From assembly GCF_023734135.1 (NCBI RefSeq), contig NZ_AP025730.1:4712001-4776000 (forward strand): a DNA stretch of 64,000 nt, read 5' to 3'. The position numbers were made by a program, and so were the translations under genes. Shown piece by piece: positions 32,583-41,674 of this stretch (position 1 is its first letter; every line of letters begins with the position of its first letter). The notes beneath the pieces are model-generated. The model was given only the letters and a program-made list of their open reading frames with translations, was not told the origin of the DNA and did not search any database. The stretch is from Sphaerotilus microaerophilus. Its GTDB lineage: Bacteria; Pseudomonadota; Gammaproteobacteria; Burkholderiales; Burkholderiaceae_C.

Positions 32583-33131
32583 ATGCCCAAGTGCCACCCA
32601 CGCCCCGCCACCCGAGGTCACACGCTGACCGAGGCGTTGCTCGTCATCGCCCTGTTCGGCGGGTTGCTGGCGAGCGGCATCCCCTCGCTGCAGGCCTACC
32701 TGCTGCGCCGCCACCTGCAGGGGCAATCCGCCCAGTGGCTGGCCGACCTGCAGTACCTGCGCGCCAGCGCCATCGGCCGCAATGAGCCGCTGCGGCTGAG
32801 CTGGCTGCGTGGCAGCGGGGGCAGCGGCTGGGCGATCCACAGCGGCGATGCCGATGCCTGCCGGGCCGATGGCGACGCCGCCCAACCCATCCGCTGCACG
32901 GGTGGCGCCGCGTTGCTGCGCAGTGCCTGGCTGCCGGCCGGCTCGCGGGTGGCGGTGCAGGCCAATGTGGCCTCGATGCGCGTCGATCCGCGCCAGGGCA
33001 CGGTCACCCCCACCGGAAGCTGGGAGCTGGCCACGCCGGACGGCGTCCGCCTGCGCCATGTCGTCAACCTGCTTGGCCGGGCGCGGGTCTGCACCCCGGC
33101 CTCGCCGGTGGCCGGGGTGGCGGCATGCTGA
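32583..33131 (+). CDS. FimT/GspH-like minor pseudopilin
   Basis: A 182-aa type IV pilin-like protein. The prepilin peptidase site is RGHTLTEALLVIALFGGLLA, with Gly(-1) and Glu(+5) kept but His-Thr in place of the usual Phe-Thr. The single hydrophobic helix is followed by a soluble domain with four cysteines, including a C-terminal pair. FimT-type proteins prime pilus assembly or bind DNA. The ATG at 32583 is used; an in-frame TTG at 32559 is possible. The last seven bases overlap the next gene. First of five pilin-like genes. Confidence 0.85.
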   Translation: MPKCHPRPATRGHTLTEALLVIALFGGLLASGIPSLQAYLLRRHLQGQSAQWLADLQYLRASAIGRNEPLRLSWLRGSGGSGWAIHSGDADACRADGDAAQPIRCTGGAALLRSAWLPAGSRVAVQANVASMRVDPRQGTVTPTGSWELATPDGVRLRHVVNLLGRARVCTPASPVAGVAAC

Positions 33132-33577
33132 GGCGCACCGCTGGCTTCACGACCATCGAGCTGATGATCGGCCTGGTGGTGCTGGCCATCCTGGCCGCAC
33201 TGGCGCTGCCGTCCTACCAGCAGCACCTGCGTCGCCTGCGGCGCAGCGAGGCCCTCACCGCCGTGGCGCTGATCCAGCAGGCCCAGGAGCGCCGTCGCGC
33301 CGAACAACCCACCTATGCCGGCAGCCTCGGCAGCGGCGGTCTGGGGATGGCCAGCACCGCCCCGAGCGGCCTGTACACCCTCGCCACCGCCAGCACCACG
33401 GGCAGCGAAGCCAGCAGCTACAGCGTGAGTGCCACGGCCCAGGGCGCCCAGGGCGCGGACCTGCCCTGCACCCACCTGCGAGTGGACGTCAGCGCCGGCA
33501 CGATCACCTACCGCTCCGGCGGCAGCAGCCTGCTCGACAACGACGCCGCGGCCAACCGCCGCTGCTGGAACCAGTGA
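33125..33577 (+). CDS. pilE: PilE-like type IV minor pilin
   Basis: A 150-aa pilin with the cleavage and helix motif AGFTTIELMIGLVVLAILAA at its very start, a short leader peptide and two cysteines near the C-terminus (DLPCTHLRV and RRCWNQ) that may form the D-region loop. Size and context fit the PilE minor subunit in FimT-PilV-PilW-PilX-PilE clusters rather than the major pilin. The stop overlaps the GTG start of the next gene by four bases, so translation is coupled. Confidence 0.85.
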   Translation: MLRRTAGFTTIELMIGLVVLAILAALALPSYQQHLRRLRRSEALTAVALIQQAQERRRAEQPTYAGSLGSGGLGMASTAPSGLYTLATASTTGSEASSYSVSATAQGAQGADLPCTHLRVDVSAGTITYRSGGSSLLDNDAAANRRCWNQ

Positions 33578-34335
33578 GACCCGCCGTGCGGCCCGGTCCG
33601 CTACCCGGCCTGCGGCTAGGCGCGCCACCCCGCGCGACCGGCTTCACCCTGATCGAGGTCCTGCTGGCGCTGGCCCTCGGCCTGCTGCTGGTGGGCAGCC
33701 TGGTGAGCGGGGTGATCGCCCACATCGGCGAGCAGCGCCGGCTGCTGGCCCAGGCCAGGCTGAGCCAGGACCTGCGCGCGGTGATGGACCTGGCCAGCCG
33801 CGACCTGCGCCGCGCCGGCCACTGGGGCCAGGCCGAGCGCGGCGCACCCGCCGAGCCAGGCCGGCAACCCGAGCCCAACCCGTACACCGGCCTGCACCCG
33901 GCCGCAGGGGCCACGGCGGCAGCCCTGGGCCACGCCTACAGCCGCGATGCCGAGGAGAACGGCGTGGTCGACGCCAACGAGCGCTTCGGCCTGCGCCTGA
34001 ACGGCAACACCGCCGCGCTGGAGTGGCGCGTCTCGGGCGCTGCGCTGGCCCCCGGCAGCGGCGACCAGTGGCAGGCCCTCACCGACCCGGCGCTGCTGCG
34101 CGTCACCGAGCTGGAGATCCGCCACGAAGCCGACCGCGTCGACCTGCTGGCCCAGTGCCCCAGCGACCACTGCCCTGATCCGGCCGACCCCGACTGCCCA
34201 CCCCGGCTGCTGATCCACCGCGTCACGCTGACGATCGAGGCCAGCGACGTGCGTGACCCCGCCGTGCGCCGGCGCCTGCGCAACACGCTGCGGTTGCGCA
34301 ACGAGGAGTTGCAGGGTGTCTGCCCGGCGCTCTGA
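33574..34335 (+). CDS. pilW: PilW-like minor pilin
   Basis: A 253-aa prepilin. The leader is 26 residues and ends in RATGFTLIEVLLALALGLLLV, a consensus cleavage site, followed by the coiled N-terminal helix with HIGEQRRLLAQARLSQDLRA. The C-terminal region has four Cys and a VTLTIEASDV strand typical of PilW. The GTG at 33574 overlaps the preceding TGA. The gene's end overlaps the start of the next gene. Assigned from order and size; PilW and PilV are weakly conserved. Confidence 0.8.
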   Translation: MRPAVRPGPLPGLRLGAPPRATGFTLIEVLLALALGLLLVGSLVSGVIAHIGEQRRLLAQARLSQDLRAVMDLASRDLRRAGHWGQAERGAPAEPGRQPEPNPYTGLHPAAGATAAALGHAYSRDAEENGVVDANERFGLRLNGNTAALEWRVSGAALAPGSGDQWQALTDPALLRVTELEIRHEADRVDLLAQCPSDHCPDPADPDCPPRLLIHRVTLTIEASDVRDPAVRRRLRNTLRLRNEELQGVCPAL

Positions 34336-35599
34336 ACGCGGCGGCAGCGCCCTGGCGCTGGTGCTGGTCCTGCTGATGGGGCTCGGCCTGGCACTGCTGT
34401 ACAGCCACGGCGCACTGATCTTCGAGCAGCGCAGCAGCGCCCAGCAGGTGCGCGCCACGCTGGCCCTGCACGCGGCCGAGGCAGGCCGCGACTGGGCCAT
34501 CGCCCTGCTCAACCACCCCGGTGCCATCGATGCCAGCTGCGCGCCGGCCAACGCCAGCCCCAGCAGCCCAGGCGCCCCGGCCAGCGGCCTGCGCGAGCGC
34601 TACCTGGCCACCGACCCCGCCACCGGCCTGACCGGCCCGGCCGTGGCGGCCCGGCCTGGCTGCGTGCACGCCGGCGGCACCCGCTGGACCTGCAGCTGCC
34701 CCGCCAGCGGCGATGCCGCGCTGAGCGCCGCCGACCCGGCCACGCTGCCGGGCGACCAGCCGGCCTTTGCCGTTGCCTTCAGCCGCGGGCCCCAGCCCGG
34801 CAGCCTGCGGCTGGCCGTCACCGGCTGCAGCGGCATCGGCAGCGCCGGTGGCAGCGCCTGCGGCGGCACGGCCGCCGTCGATGCCCGCGTCGACCTGCGC
34901 CAGCTGCTGCAGGCGCAGGGCGCCCTGCGGCGGCTGCCGTCGGCCGCGCTGGTCAGCGCCGGCCCGGTGGCGGTGGGCGCCAGCACCACGCTGGTCAACG
35001 GCGACCCGTCCAGCGGCGGCCTGACCGTGCAGGGCGGCGCCGGGGTGACCGTGGATCCACTGGCACGCCTGCTGCCACCCGCGGGCCGCGCGCCTGCCGA
35101 CAGCATCGTGGCAGGCGACGCCAGCCTCGGTGGCAGCGGCGATGCCCCGTGGCGACACTGGTTCGGCCTCTCCGAAAGTGCACTGCGGGCCCTGCCGACC
35201 TGGCAGCGCCTGGGCTGCCCTGGCTCCTGCAGCGCTGACCAGGTCAGCGCGGCCCTTGACGCCGGCCACCGCGCCCTCTGGCTGGACGGTGCGCTGCAGG
35301 TCAGCAGCGAGGTGACCTGGGGCAGCGATGCACGGCCCGTGCTCTTGGTGGTGCGCGGCGCGGTGCAGCTCAACGGACCGATGCGCCTGCGCGGCCTGCT
35401 GATCGCCACCAGCGTCCAGTGGCAGCAGTCCGCCAGCGGCAGCGCGCGCCTGCAGGGCGCCGTGGTCAGCCTGGGCAGCAGCAGCCTGTCCGGCCCGGTG
35501 GAACTGGTGCGCGACGCCGCCATCCTGCAGCGCCTGCGCGAGCTGCCCGGCGCCTACCTGCCGGTGCCGGGCAGCTGGCAGGACTTCGACAACCGCTGA
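34316..35599 (+). CDS. pilX: PilX-like minor pilin assembly protein
   Basis: A 427-aa protein starting SARRSERGGSALALVLVLLM. The Gly-Ser-Ala-Leu-Ala stretch and missing Glu(+5) are typical of PilX-type subunits. After the membrane helix, SSAQQVRATLALHAAEAG matches the PilX N-terminal domain. The remaining 330 residues are Gly/Ala/Ser-rich with several Cys pairs; PilX is usually about 170-200 aa, so this is roughly twice normal length. The extra part might replace an adhesin such as PilY1, which is absent from the operon. Start: GTG at 34316, overlapping pilW. Confidence 0.7.
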   Translation: MSARRSERGGSALALVLVLLMGLGLALLYSHGALIFEQRSSAQQVRATLALHAAEAGRDWAIALLNHPGAIDASCAPANASPSSPGAPASGLRERYLATDPATGLTGPAVAARPGCVHAGGTRWTCSCPASGDAALSAADPATLPGDQPAFAVAFSRGPQPGSLRLAVTGCSGIGSAGGSACGGTAAVDARVDLRQLLQAQGALRRLPSAALVSAGPVAVGASTTLVNGDPSSGGLTVQGGAGVTVDPLARLLPPAGRAPADSIVAGDASLGGSGDAPWRHWFGLSESALRALPTWQRLGCPGSCSADQVSAALDAGHRALWLDGALQVSSEVTWGSDARPVLLVVRGAVQLNGPMRLRGLLIATSVQWQQSASGSARLQGAVVSLGSSSLSGPVELVRDAAILQRLRELPGAYLPVPGSWQDFDNR

Positions 35600-35613
35600 A
35601 CGCCGCCAGCGCC

Positions 35614-36864
35614 ATGGCCACCACCACGTCTCTCCGCGCCATCGCTCGACGCGCCTGCACGCTGCGACGCCGCGGCGGCCTGGCGCTGATCGAGGTGCTG
35701 ATCGCCACCGCGCTGCTCGGCCTGGGCAGCGCCGCACTGATGCGGCTGCACCTCCACCTGCGCCATGGCAGTGAGGTTGCCCGGCAGCGCGCCGAGGCCC
35801 TGCGGCTGGCGGAGGAGGACCTGGAGACCCTGCGCGCCTACACCCGGCTGGACAGCGGCGGGGGCAGTGGTGGAGGTGGCAGCGGTGCGGCCTGGTCGGC
35901 GATCGGCAACCTCGCCGCCCAGGAAGTCACCGACCTGGGCGGGCCCACCGTGTACACCCGGTCGCGCTCGGTCAGCCCCGCCGCCGCCCCGGCGCTGAAG
36001 TCCGTCACGGCGACACTCGCCTGGACCGACCGCCACGGCGAAGCCCGGCAGCTCAGGCTGCCCACGCTGGTCGCCGGCCTCGACCCGGCCCTGATCGGCG
36101 CCCTGCTGCTGCGCCGCGGCGACGAACGCGGACTCGGTGCACTCGGCCGGCACCCGCTCATCCCGGTGACGGCGCGCGAACTCAGCGACGGCCGCATCGC
36201 CTACAAGCCGCGCGCCAGCGGCACCCTGACCTGGGTCTTCGATGCGGCCACCGCGCAGGTGACGGCGCGCTGCCAGAGCCCCGCCGGGCTCGCCAGCGCC
36301 GACCTCACCGCGGCGCAGATCAGCGGCTGCCGGGCGATCAGCGGCCTGCTGCTGGCCGGCGTGCTGCGCTTTGCCACTCAGGGTGACACGCTCAGGGCCA
36401 CCGATGCCGAGAACCCGCTGGGCAGCGCGATGGACCTCGACCTGCGCCTGAGCCTGAGCAGCACCGGCCACCCCGACCCGGCCTGGGAATGCGAGGACGA
36501 CGCCCCCGACGGGGCCCCGCCGGCCGCCACCGCCCAGACCGTGGTGCACTACGCCTGCGTCGTGCAGCCCGCTGGCAACCCGCCCCAGTGGTCGGGCCGG
36601 CTCGACGTCGTGCCGCGGGGCTGGGCCATCGCCGATGGGGGCGACGGCGCCCTGCGCATCTGCCGCTACAGCGCCGACCACGATGGCAACGGACGCATCG
36701 ACAACCGCGAGCACCCCCTGCGCTACGCGGGGGTCGGCGAACCGCTGGGGGACCAGAACTTCCTCGTCGTGCGCGCGGCGGCCGGCTGCCCGCGCGACGC
36801 CCCTGCCAGCATGGGCGTGCCGGCCAACTGGGTGGATGACAGCACGGTCGCGCATCAGCCCTGA
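35614..36864 (+). CDS. pilV: PilV-like minor pilin with extended C-terminal domain
   Basis: A 416-aa prepilin with the site RRGGLALIEVLIATALLGLG and a following helix with RQRAEALRLAEEDLETLRAY. A Gly/Ser linker (SGGGSGGGGSG) occurs near 88. A domain of about 300 residues follows with six or more cysteines; it ends with RYSADHDGNGRIDNREHP, whose DxDxNGxID pattern resembles a calcium-binding loop. PilV is normally under 200 aa. The late position and size suggest a tip-located adhesin-like subunit. ATG at 35614; 14 bases after pilX. Confidence 0.7.
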   Translation: MATTTSLRAIARRACTLRRRGGLALIEVLIATALLGLGSAALMRLHLHLRHGSEVARQRAEALRLAEEDLETLRAYTRLDSGGGSGGGGSGAAWSAIGNLAAQEVTDLGGPTVYTRSRSVSPAAAPALKSVTATLAWTDRHGEARQLRLPTLVAGLDPALIGALLLRRGDERGLGALGRHPLIPVTARELSDGRIAYKPRASGTLTWVFDAATAQVTARCQSPAGLASADLTAAQISGCRAISGLLLAGVLRFATQGDTLRATDAENPLGSAMDLDLRLSLSSTGHPDPAWECEDDAPDGAPPAATAQTVVHYACVVQPAGNPPQWSGRLDVVPRGWAIADGGDGALRICRYSADHDGNGRIDNREHPLRYAGVGEPLGDQNFLVVRAAAGCPRDAPASMGVPANWVDDSTVAHQP

Positions 36865-36878
36865 CAATGCGCCATCGC

Positions 36879-36899
36879 GGTGCGCCTCCGGGGCGCACC
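36879..36899. terminator. Hairpin between pilV and ribD
   Basis: GGTGCGCC and GGCGCACC form a perfect 8-bp stem. No T-run follows. It sits just after the pilV stop and before the preferred ribD start, so it may separate the two operons. Confidence 0.4.
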
Positions 36900-36923
36900 G
36901 CCCCCTTGTCCCTCTGCATCTCC

Positions 36924-38123
36924 GTGACCCCTGTACCGAGCTTCCCCACCCAGACCGACCCCACCGCGTACAGCGCCGCCGACCAGGCCCACATGCAGCT
37001 CGCGCTGGACCTGGCCGAACAGGCCATCGGCCTGACCGAGCCCAACCCGCGCGTGGGCTGCGTCATCGCCACGCCGCAGGGGCAGGTGCTCGGCAGCGGC
37101 CACACCCAGCAGGCCGGCGGGCCGCACGCCGAGGTGATGGCGCTGCGCGCCGCGCGCGAGTCCGCTGGGGATGCGGCCCTGCGTGGCGCCACCGCCTATG
37201 TCACGCTGGAGCCCTGCGCCCATCACGGCCGCACGCCGCCCTGCGCCGATGCGCTCCTCGCCGCCGGCATCGCCCGCGTGGTGGCCAGCCTGCGTGACCC
37301 CTTTCCCCAGGTGGCCGGCCAGGGGCTGGTCCGGCTGGCCGCTGCGGGCGTGCGGGTGGAGCTGGGCCTGGGCGCCGCTCGCGCGCAGGAGCAGAACCTG
37401 GGCTTCTTCTCGCGCGTGCTGCGTGGCCGGCCCTGGGTGCGGCTGAAGATCGCCGCCAGCCTGGATGGGCTGACCGCCCTGCCCAACGGCCGCAGCCAGT
37501 GGATCACCGGCCCGGATGCGCGGCGCGACGGCCACGCCTGGCGCCAGCGCGCCGGCGCGGTGCTCACCGGCATCGGCACCGTGCGCGACGACGACCCGCG
37601 CCTGGACGTGCGCCTGGTGCCCAGCCCGCGCCAGCCGCTGCGCGTGCTGCTCGACAGCGGCCTGGCCGTCGACGCCAGCGCCCGGCTGCTGCAGCCGCCC
37701 GGTGACGTGCTGGTCTACACCGCGGCGGCGCCGGCCTGCGACCCCGGCTTCGACCCTGCCCGCATCCAGGTCATCCCCGCCCCGCCGCCGGACTCCGTGG
37801 CCGACGACCAGGCCCGCACCCGCGTGCACCTGGACAGCGTGCTGGCCGACCTGGCGCAGCGCGGCGTCAATGAACTGCACGTCGAGGCCGGGTACACGCT
37901 CAACGGCGCCTTCATCGCCGCCGACCTGGTCGACGAGCTGCTGCTCTACCTCGCCCCCAAGCTGCTCGGCCAGGGCCGCGGGCTGGCGTCCTTCGGGCCG
38001 CTGGTCACGCTCGACGGCGCGCCGCAGCTCGACTTTCAACGCATCGATCGCATCGGCGACGACCTGCGTGTGCTCGCCCGCCCGCGCGGGCGGCTCGCCG
38101 GCTGGCTCACTGACGCGGCCTGA
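36924..38123 (+). CDS. ribD: Riboflavin deaminase/reductase
   Basis: A 399-aa bifunctional enzyme for the second and third steps of riboflavin synthesis. The N-terminal deaminase has the zinc motif GGPHAE (about 66-70) and TLEPCAHHGRTPPC (Cys98, Cys107). The C-terminal reductase has RLKIAASLDGLTA, WITGPDARRDGHAWR, and GTVRDDDPRLDVRL. GTG at 36924 gives a normal N-terminus; an ATG at 36867 is possible but lies before a hairpin. ribBX follows after 80 bases with its own -10. No riboflavin synthase (ribE) gene lies between them, and no FMN riboswitch is seen. Confidence 0.94.
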   Translation: MTPVPSFPTQTDPTAYSAADQAHMQLALDLAEQAIGLTEPNPRVGCVIATPQGQVLGSGHTQQAGGPHAEVMALRAARESAGDAALRGATAYVTLEPCAHHGRTPPCADALLAAGIARVVASLRDPFPQVAGQGLVRLAAAGVRVELGLGAARAQEQNLGFFSRVLRGRPWVRLKIAASLDGLTALPNGRSQWITGPDARRDGHAWRQRAGAVLTGIGTVRDDDPRLDVRLVPSPRQPLRVLLDSGLAVDASARLLQPPGDVLVYTAAAPACDPGFDPARIQVIPAPPPDSVADDQARTRVHLDSVLADLAQRGVNELHVEAGYTLNGAFIAADLVDELLLYLAPKLLGQGRGLASFGPLVTLDGAPQLDFQRIDRIGDDLRVLARPRGRLAGWLTDAA

Positions 38124-38203
38124 CGGCCCCCGCAAGCGCCGCCACGCGCCCGGCCGTCGGCCCTGCGGCGCGCGGCGGCTGACGCGGCGCCTACAATCCC
38201 AGG

Positions 38204-39304
38204 ATGGCGATATCACCGATTCCTGAGCTGGTGGCTGAAATGGCGGCCGGCCGCATGGTCATCCTCGTTGACGAGGAAGACCGCGAGAACGAAGGCGACC
38301 TGGTCATGGCCGCCGACCTCGTGACCCCCGAGGCGGTCAACTTCATGGCCAAGTACGGCCGTGGACTGATCTGCCTGACGCTCACGCGCGAGCGCTGCGA
38401 GTTCCTGCAGCTGCCGCCGATGGCGCCGCGCAACGGCACCAAGCACGGCACCGCGTTCACCGTGTCGATCGAGGCGGCCGAGGGCATCTCCACCGGCATC
38501 TCGGCGGCCGACCGGGCCCGCACCGTGCAGGTGGCGGTGGCCCGCGAGACGCAGCCGCGCGACCTGGTGCAGCCCGGCCACATCTTCCCGCTGCAGGCGC
38601 AGGACGGCGGCGTGCTCATGCGCGCCGGCCACACCGAGGCCGGCTGCGACCTGGCCCGCATGGCCGGGCTGGCCCCCGCGTCGATGATCTGCGAGATCAT
38701 GAACGATGACGGCACCATGGCCCGCCTGCCCGAGCTGGAGGTGTTCGCCAGGGAGCACGGCATCAAGATCGGCACCATCGCCGACCTGATCGCCTACCGC
38801 AGCCGCAACGAATCGCTGATCGAGCGCCTGGGTGAGCAGGCACTGACCACGCCCTGGGGCGATTTCCGCTGCAGCACCTACCGCGACCGCACCGGCCAGG
38901 TCCACCTGGCGCTGGCCGTGGGCCAGTGGCAGCCCGAGGACGAGGTGCTGGTGCGCGTGCACGAGCCGCTCTCGGTGCTGGACCTGCTGGACGCCAGCAA
39001 CCGCCACTCCTGGGCCCTGCCCAAGGCGTTGACGGCGCTGCAAGCGGCTGGGCGCGGTGTCGCCGTGCTGCTCAATGCCGGACACGACGCCGAGGCCCTG
39101 CTCGGCCTGATCGCCCCCGCGACCACCGCGTCGGGGGCGACCGCCCGGCCCAGCGCGGCCGACCTGCGCACCTACGGCGTGGGCGTGCAGATCCTGCTGC
39201 AGCAGGGCGTGCGCCGCATGAAGCTGCTGAGCAACCGCCGTCGCATGCCCAGCATGACGGGCTACGGGCTGGAAGTCACCGGCTTCCTCTCCACGCAGGA
39301 CTGA
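38204..39304 (+). CDS. ribBX: DHBP synthase with degenerate GTP cyclohydrolase II domain (RibBX type)
   Basis: A 366-aa protein. Residues 1-205 are a complete 3,4-dihydroxy-2-butanone-4-phosphate synthase: [41 protein letters not shown]. Residues 206-366 are related to GTP cyclohydrolase II, but the zinc cysteines are gone: where RibA has RVHSECLTGD and LRCDCG, this has [10 protein letters not shown] and no Cys. Only the RibB reaction is expected, so GTP cyclohydrolase must come from elsewhere. The fold may persist for structure or regulation. TACAAT lies 6 bases before the ATG, predicting a leaderless mRNA. Confidence 0.92.
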   Translation: MAISPIPELVAEMAAGRMVILVDEEDRENEGDLVMAADLVTPEAVNFMAKYGRGLICLTLTRERCEFLQLPPMAPRNGTKHGTAFTVSIEAAEGISTGISAADRARTVQVAVARETQPRDLVQPGHIFPLQAQDGGVLMRAGHTEAGCDLARMAGLAPASMICEIMNDDGTMARLPELEVFAREHGIKIGTIADLIAYRSRNESLIERLGEQALTTPWGDFRCSTYRDRTGQVHLALAVGQWQPEDEVLVRVHEPLSVLDLLDASNRHSWALPKALTALQAAGRGVAVLLNAGHDAEALLGLIAPATTASGATARPSAADLRTYGVGVQILLQQGVRRMKLLSNRRRMPSMTGYGLEVTGFLSTQD

Positions 39305-39393
39305 AACCCCGGCGGCAGGTTCCCGCCGCGGTGCGGCCCGCGCGGGCCGGTGCCGTGGCGAGGCCGTCGCGCCAAACCAACGAGGACCGACCC

Positions 39394-39858
39394 ATGCAGG
39401 GTGCAGACAAGGGCGTTACCGCCGAACTCAACGGCGAAGACCTGCACGTGGCCATCGTGCAGGCCCGCTTCAACGCCGCCATCACCGAGCAGCTGGCCGA
39501 GAGCTGCATCGCCGAGTTGCTGGCGCTGGGCGTGGCGCGCAAGCACATCCGTCACGTCACCGTGCCGGGCGCGCTGGAGATCCCCATCGCACTGCAGACC
39601 CTGGCCGAGACCAAGGACCACGACGCGCTGATCGCCCTGGGCTGCATCATCCGCGGCGAGACCTACCACTTCGAACTGGTCGCCAACGAGAGTGGCGCGG
39701 GCGTGACCCGCGTGTCGCTGGACCACGGCCTGCCAGTCGCCAACGCCATCCTCACCGTCGAGAACGAGGCCCAGGCCTGGGCCCGCGCCGAAGAGAAGGG
39801 CCGCGACGCCGCCCGCGTGGTGGTCGAGATGGCCAACCTGCTGGGAGACCTGACGTGA
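39394..39858 (+). CDS. ribH: 6,7-dimethyl-8-ribityllumazine synthase
   Basis: A 154-aa lumazine synthase. Segments [48 protein letters not shown] and the catalytic His region are all present. It joins the RibBX product with the pyrimidine intermediate. CGAGGACCGA lies before the ATG. Its stop overlaps the nusB GTG start by four bases (GTGA), so the two are translationally coupled. Confidence 0.97.
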   Translation: MQGADKGVTAELNGEDLHVAIVQARFNAAITEQLAESCIAELLALGVARKHIRHVTVPGALEIPIALQTLAETKDHDALIALGCIIRGETYHFELVANESGAGVTRVSLDHGLPVANAILTVENEAQAWARAEEKGRDAARVVVEMANLLGDLT

Positions 39859-40379
39859 ACGCCCCTTCGGAAACCCCCGGCACCCGCGGCGCCCCTGCGG
39901 GCCCGAGCCCATCCGCCCAGAAGCCGCCGCGGCCCAAGTCGGCCCGCCGCCGCTCTCGCGAGCTGGCTCTGCAGGGTCTGTACGAGTGGCAGGTCAACCG
40001 TGCCGAGGCCCGCGTGGTGCATGCCCACATCCGCGAGCAGGACGAGTACAACCTCTGTGACAGCACCCACTTCGACGCCCTGCTGAGCGGCTGCATCGAG
40101 CAGGTCGCCATGCTGGACGCCGAGTTTGCGCCGCACCTGGACCGCAAGGTCACCGAACTGTCGCCGGTCGAGCACGGCGTGCTGCTGATTGGCACCTACG
40201 AGCTGCAGCACTGCCTGGACGTGCCCTATCGCGTCGTCATCAACGAGGCGGTCGAGCTGGCCAAGGTCTACGGCGGCACCGACGGCCACAAGTTCGTCAA
40301 CGGCGTGCTCGACCGCACCGCCAAGGACCTGCGCGCCGCCGAGGTGGCCGCCTACCGGCCCGCCCCGCGCAAGGGATGA
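39855..40379 (+). CDS. nusB: Transcription antitermination factor NusB
   Basis: A 174-aa RNA-binding protein that with NusE/S10 binds boxA in rRNA leaders. It has [18 protein letters not shown], the [20 protein letters not shown] segment and [26 protein letters not shown], all typical. The first 33 residues are a Pro/Ala-rich extension. The ribH-nusB order is standard. Its stop overlaps the aminotransferase ATG (ATGA). Confidence 0.96.
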   Translation: MNAPSETPGTRGAPAGPSPSAQKPPRPKSARRRSRELALQGLYEWQVNRAEARVVHAHIREQDEYNLCDSTHFDALLSGCIEQVAMLDAEFAPHLDRKVTELSPVEHGVLLIGTYELQHCLDVPYRVVINEAVELAKVYGGTDGHKFVNGVLDRTAKDLRAAEVAAYRPAPRKG

Positions 40380-41620
40380 CGAGCGCCCTCGCGTCGACCA
40401 TGTCGGTCATGCCGACGGTGGCCGCGCCGCGCCTGGCCCGGCGCGTCGAGGTCATCGAGCCCTTCTGGGTGATGGAGTGCGCCAAGGCGGCCGACGTGAT
40501 CGCCCGCAGCCCCGCCTGCGACCCGTTGCTCGGCGGCGAGCCGATGATCTACCTGAACATCGGCGAGCCCGACTTCACCGCACCGCCGCGCGTACAGGCC
40601 GCGGCGCAGCGCTGCATCGAATCCGGCCGCACGCAGTACACCCCCGCCACCGGCGCGCCGGCGCTGCGCGAGGCCATCGCGCAGTGGTACGCCACGCGCT
40701 GGAACGTGCCCGTCGACCCGGCACGCATCGTGGTCACCGCCGGTGCCTCCGCGGCGCTGCAGCTGCTCACGCTCGCACTGGTCGAACCGGGCGATGAATT
40801 CCTGATGCCCGACCCCTGCTACCCCTGCAACCGCCACTTCATGACGGCGGCCGGGGGCAGCGCGCGGCTGTTGCCGGCCGGGCCGGCGCAGCGCTTCCAG
40901 CTCGACGCCGCCTCGGTGGACGCCGCCTGGGGCCCGGCCACGCGCGGCGTGATGCTGGCCTCGCCGTCCAACCCCACCGGCACGCGCATCGCCTTCGACG
41001 AGCTGGAGCGCATCGTCGCCGCGGTGCGCCAGCGCGGCGGACTGACGATCGTCGACGAGATCTACCTCGGCCTGAGCTACGACGACCCGGCGCTCGGTGC
41101 GGCACGCAGCGCGCTGGAACTCGGCGATGATGTGCTGGTGGTCAACAGCTTCTCGAAGTACTTCGGCATGACCGGCTGGCGCCTGGGCTGGCTGGTGCTG
41201 CCACCCGCGCTGGTCGCCCCCATCGAGAAGCTGGCGCAGAACCTCTACATCTGCGCCTCGTCGGTGGCCCAGCACGCGGCGGTGGAGTGCTTCCACCCCG
41301 ACAGCCTGGCCGAATGCGAGCGCCGCCGCGACGAGATGCGCGCGCGCCGCGACTTCGTCGTGCCCGCACTCGAAGCGCTCGGCCTGCCGGTGCCGGTGCA
41401 GCCCGACGGCGCCTTCTACGTCTGGTTCGACACGAGCCGCCACGCCGCCGACAGCTGGACCTTCTGCTTCGACATGATGGAGCGTGCCCACGTCGCGCTG
41501 ACCCCGGGACGCGACTTCGGCCTGGCCGACACGGGACGCTACGCCCGGCTGTCCTTCGCCAGCGCCCTGCCCCAACTGCGCAGCGCGCTGGGCCGCCTGG
41601 AGCGTGTCCTGGCAGGCTGA
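40376..41620 (+). CDS. Class I/II PLP-dependent aminotransferase
   Basis: A 414-aa fold-type I aminotransferase. [54 protein letters not shown] and the PLP lysine segment [18 protein letters not shown] (about 260) are present, with the C-terminal Arg in RYARLSFAS. The substrate is not clear; similar genes sit after nusB in many beta-proteobacteria. The ATG overlaps the nusB stop by four bases, so it belongs to the ribH-nusB operon. There is an N-terminal extension of about 20 residues. Confidence 0.92.
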   Translation: MTSALASTMSVMPTVAAPRLARRVEVIEPFWVMECAKAADVIARSPACDPLLGGEPMIYLNIGEPDFTAPPRVQAAAQRCIESGRTQYTPATGAPALREAIAQWYATRWNVPVDPARIVVTAGASAALQLLTLALVEPGDEFLMPDPCYPCNRHFMTAAGGSARLLPAGPAQRFQLDAASVDAAWGPATRGVMLASPSNPTGTRIAFDELERIVAAVRQRGGLTIVDEIYLGLSYDDPALGAARSALELGDDVLVVNSFSKYFGMTGWRLGWLVLPPALVAPIEKLAQNLYICASSVAQHAAVECFHPDSLAECERRRDEMRARRDFVVPALEALGLPVPVQPDGAFYVWFDTSRHAADSWTFCFDMMERAHVALTPGRDFGLADTGRYARLSFASALPQLRSALGRLERVLAG

Positions 41621-41674
41621 ATCCGGGGTATCGTCTCGATTTCGCATTTCGATGCGGCCCAACCACCAGCGCCC

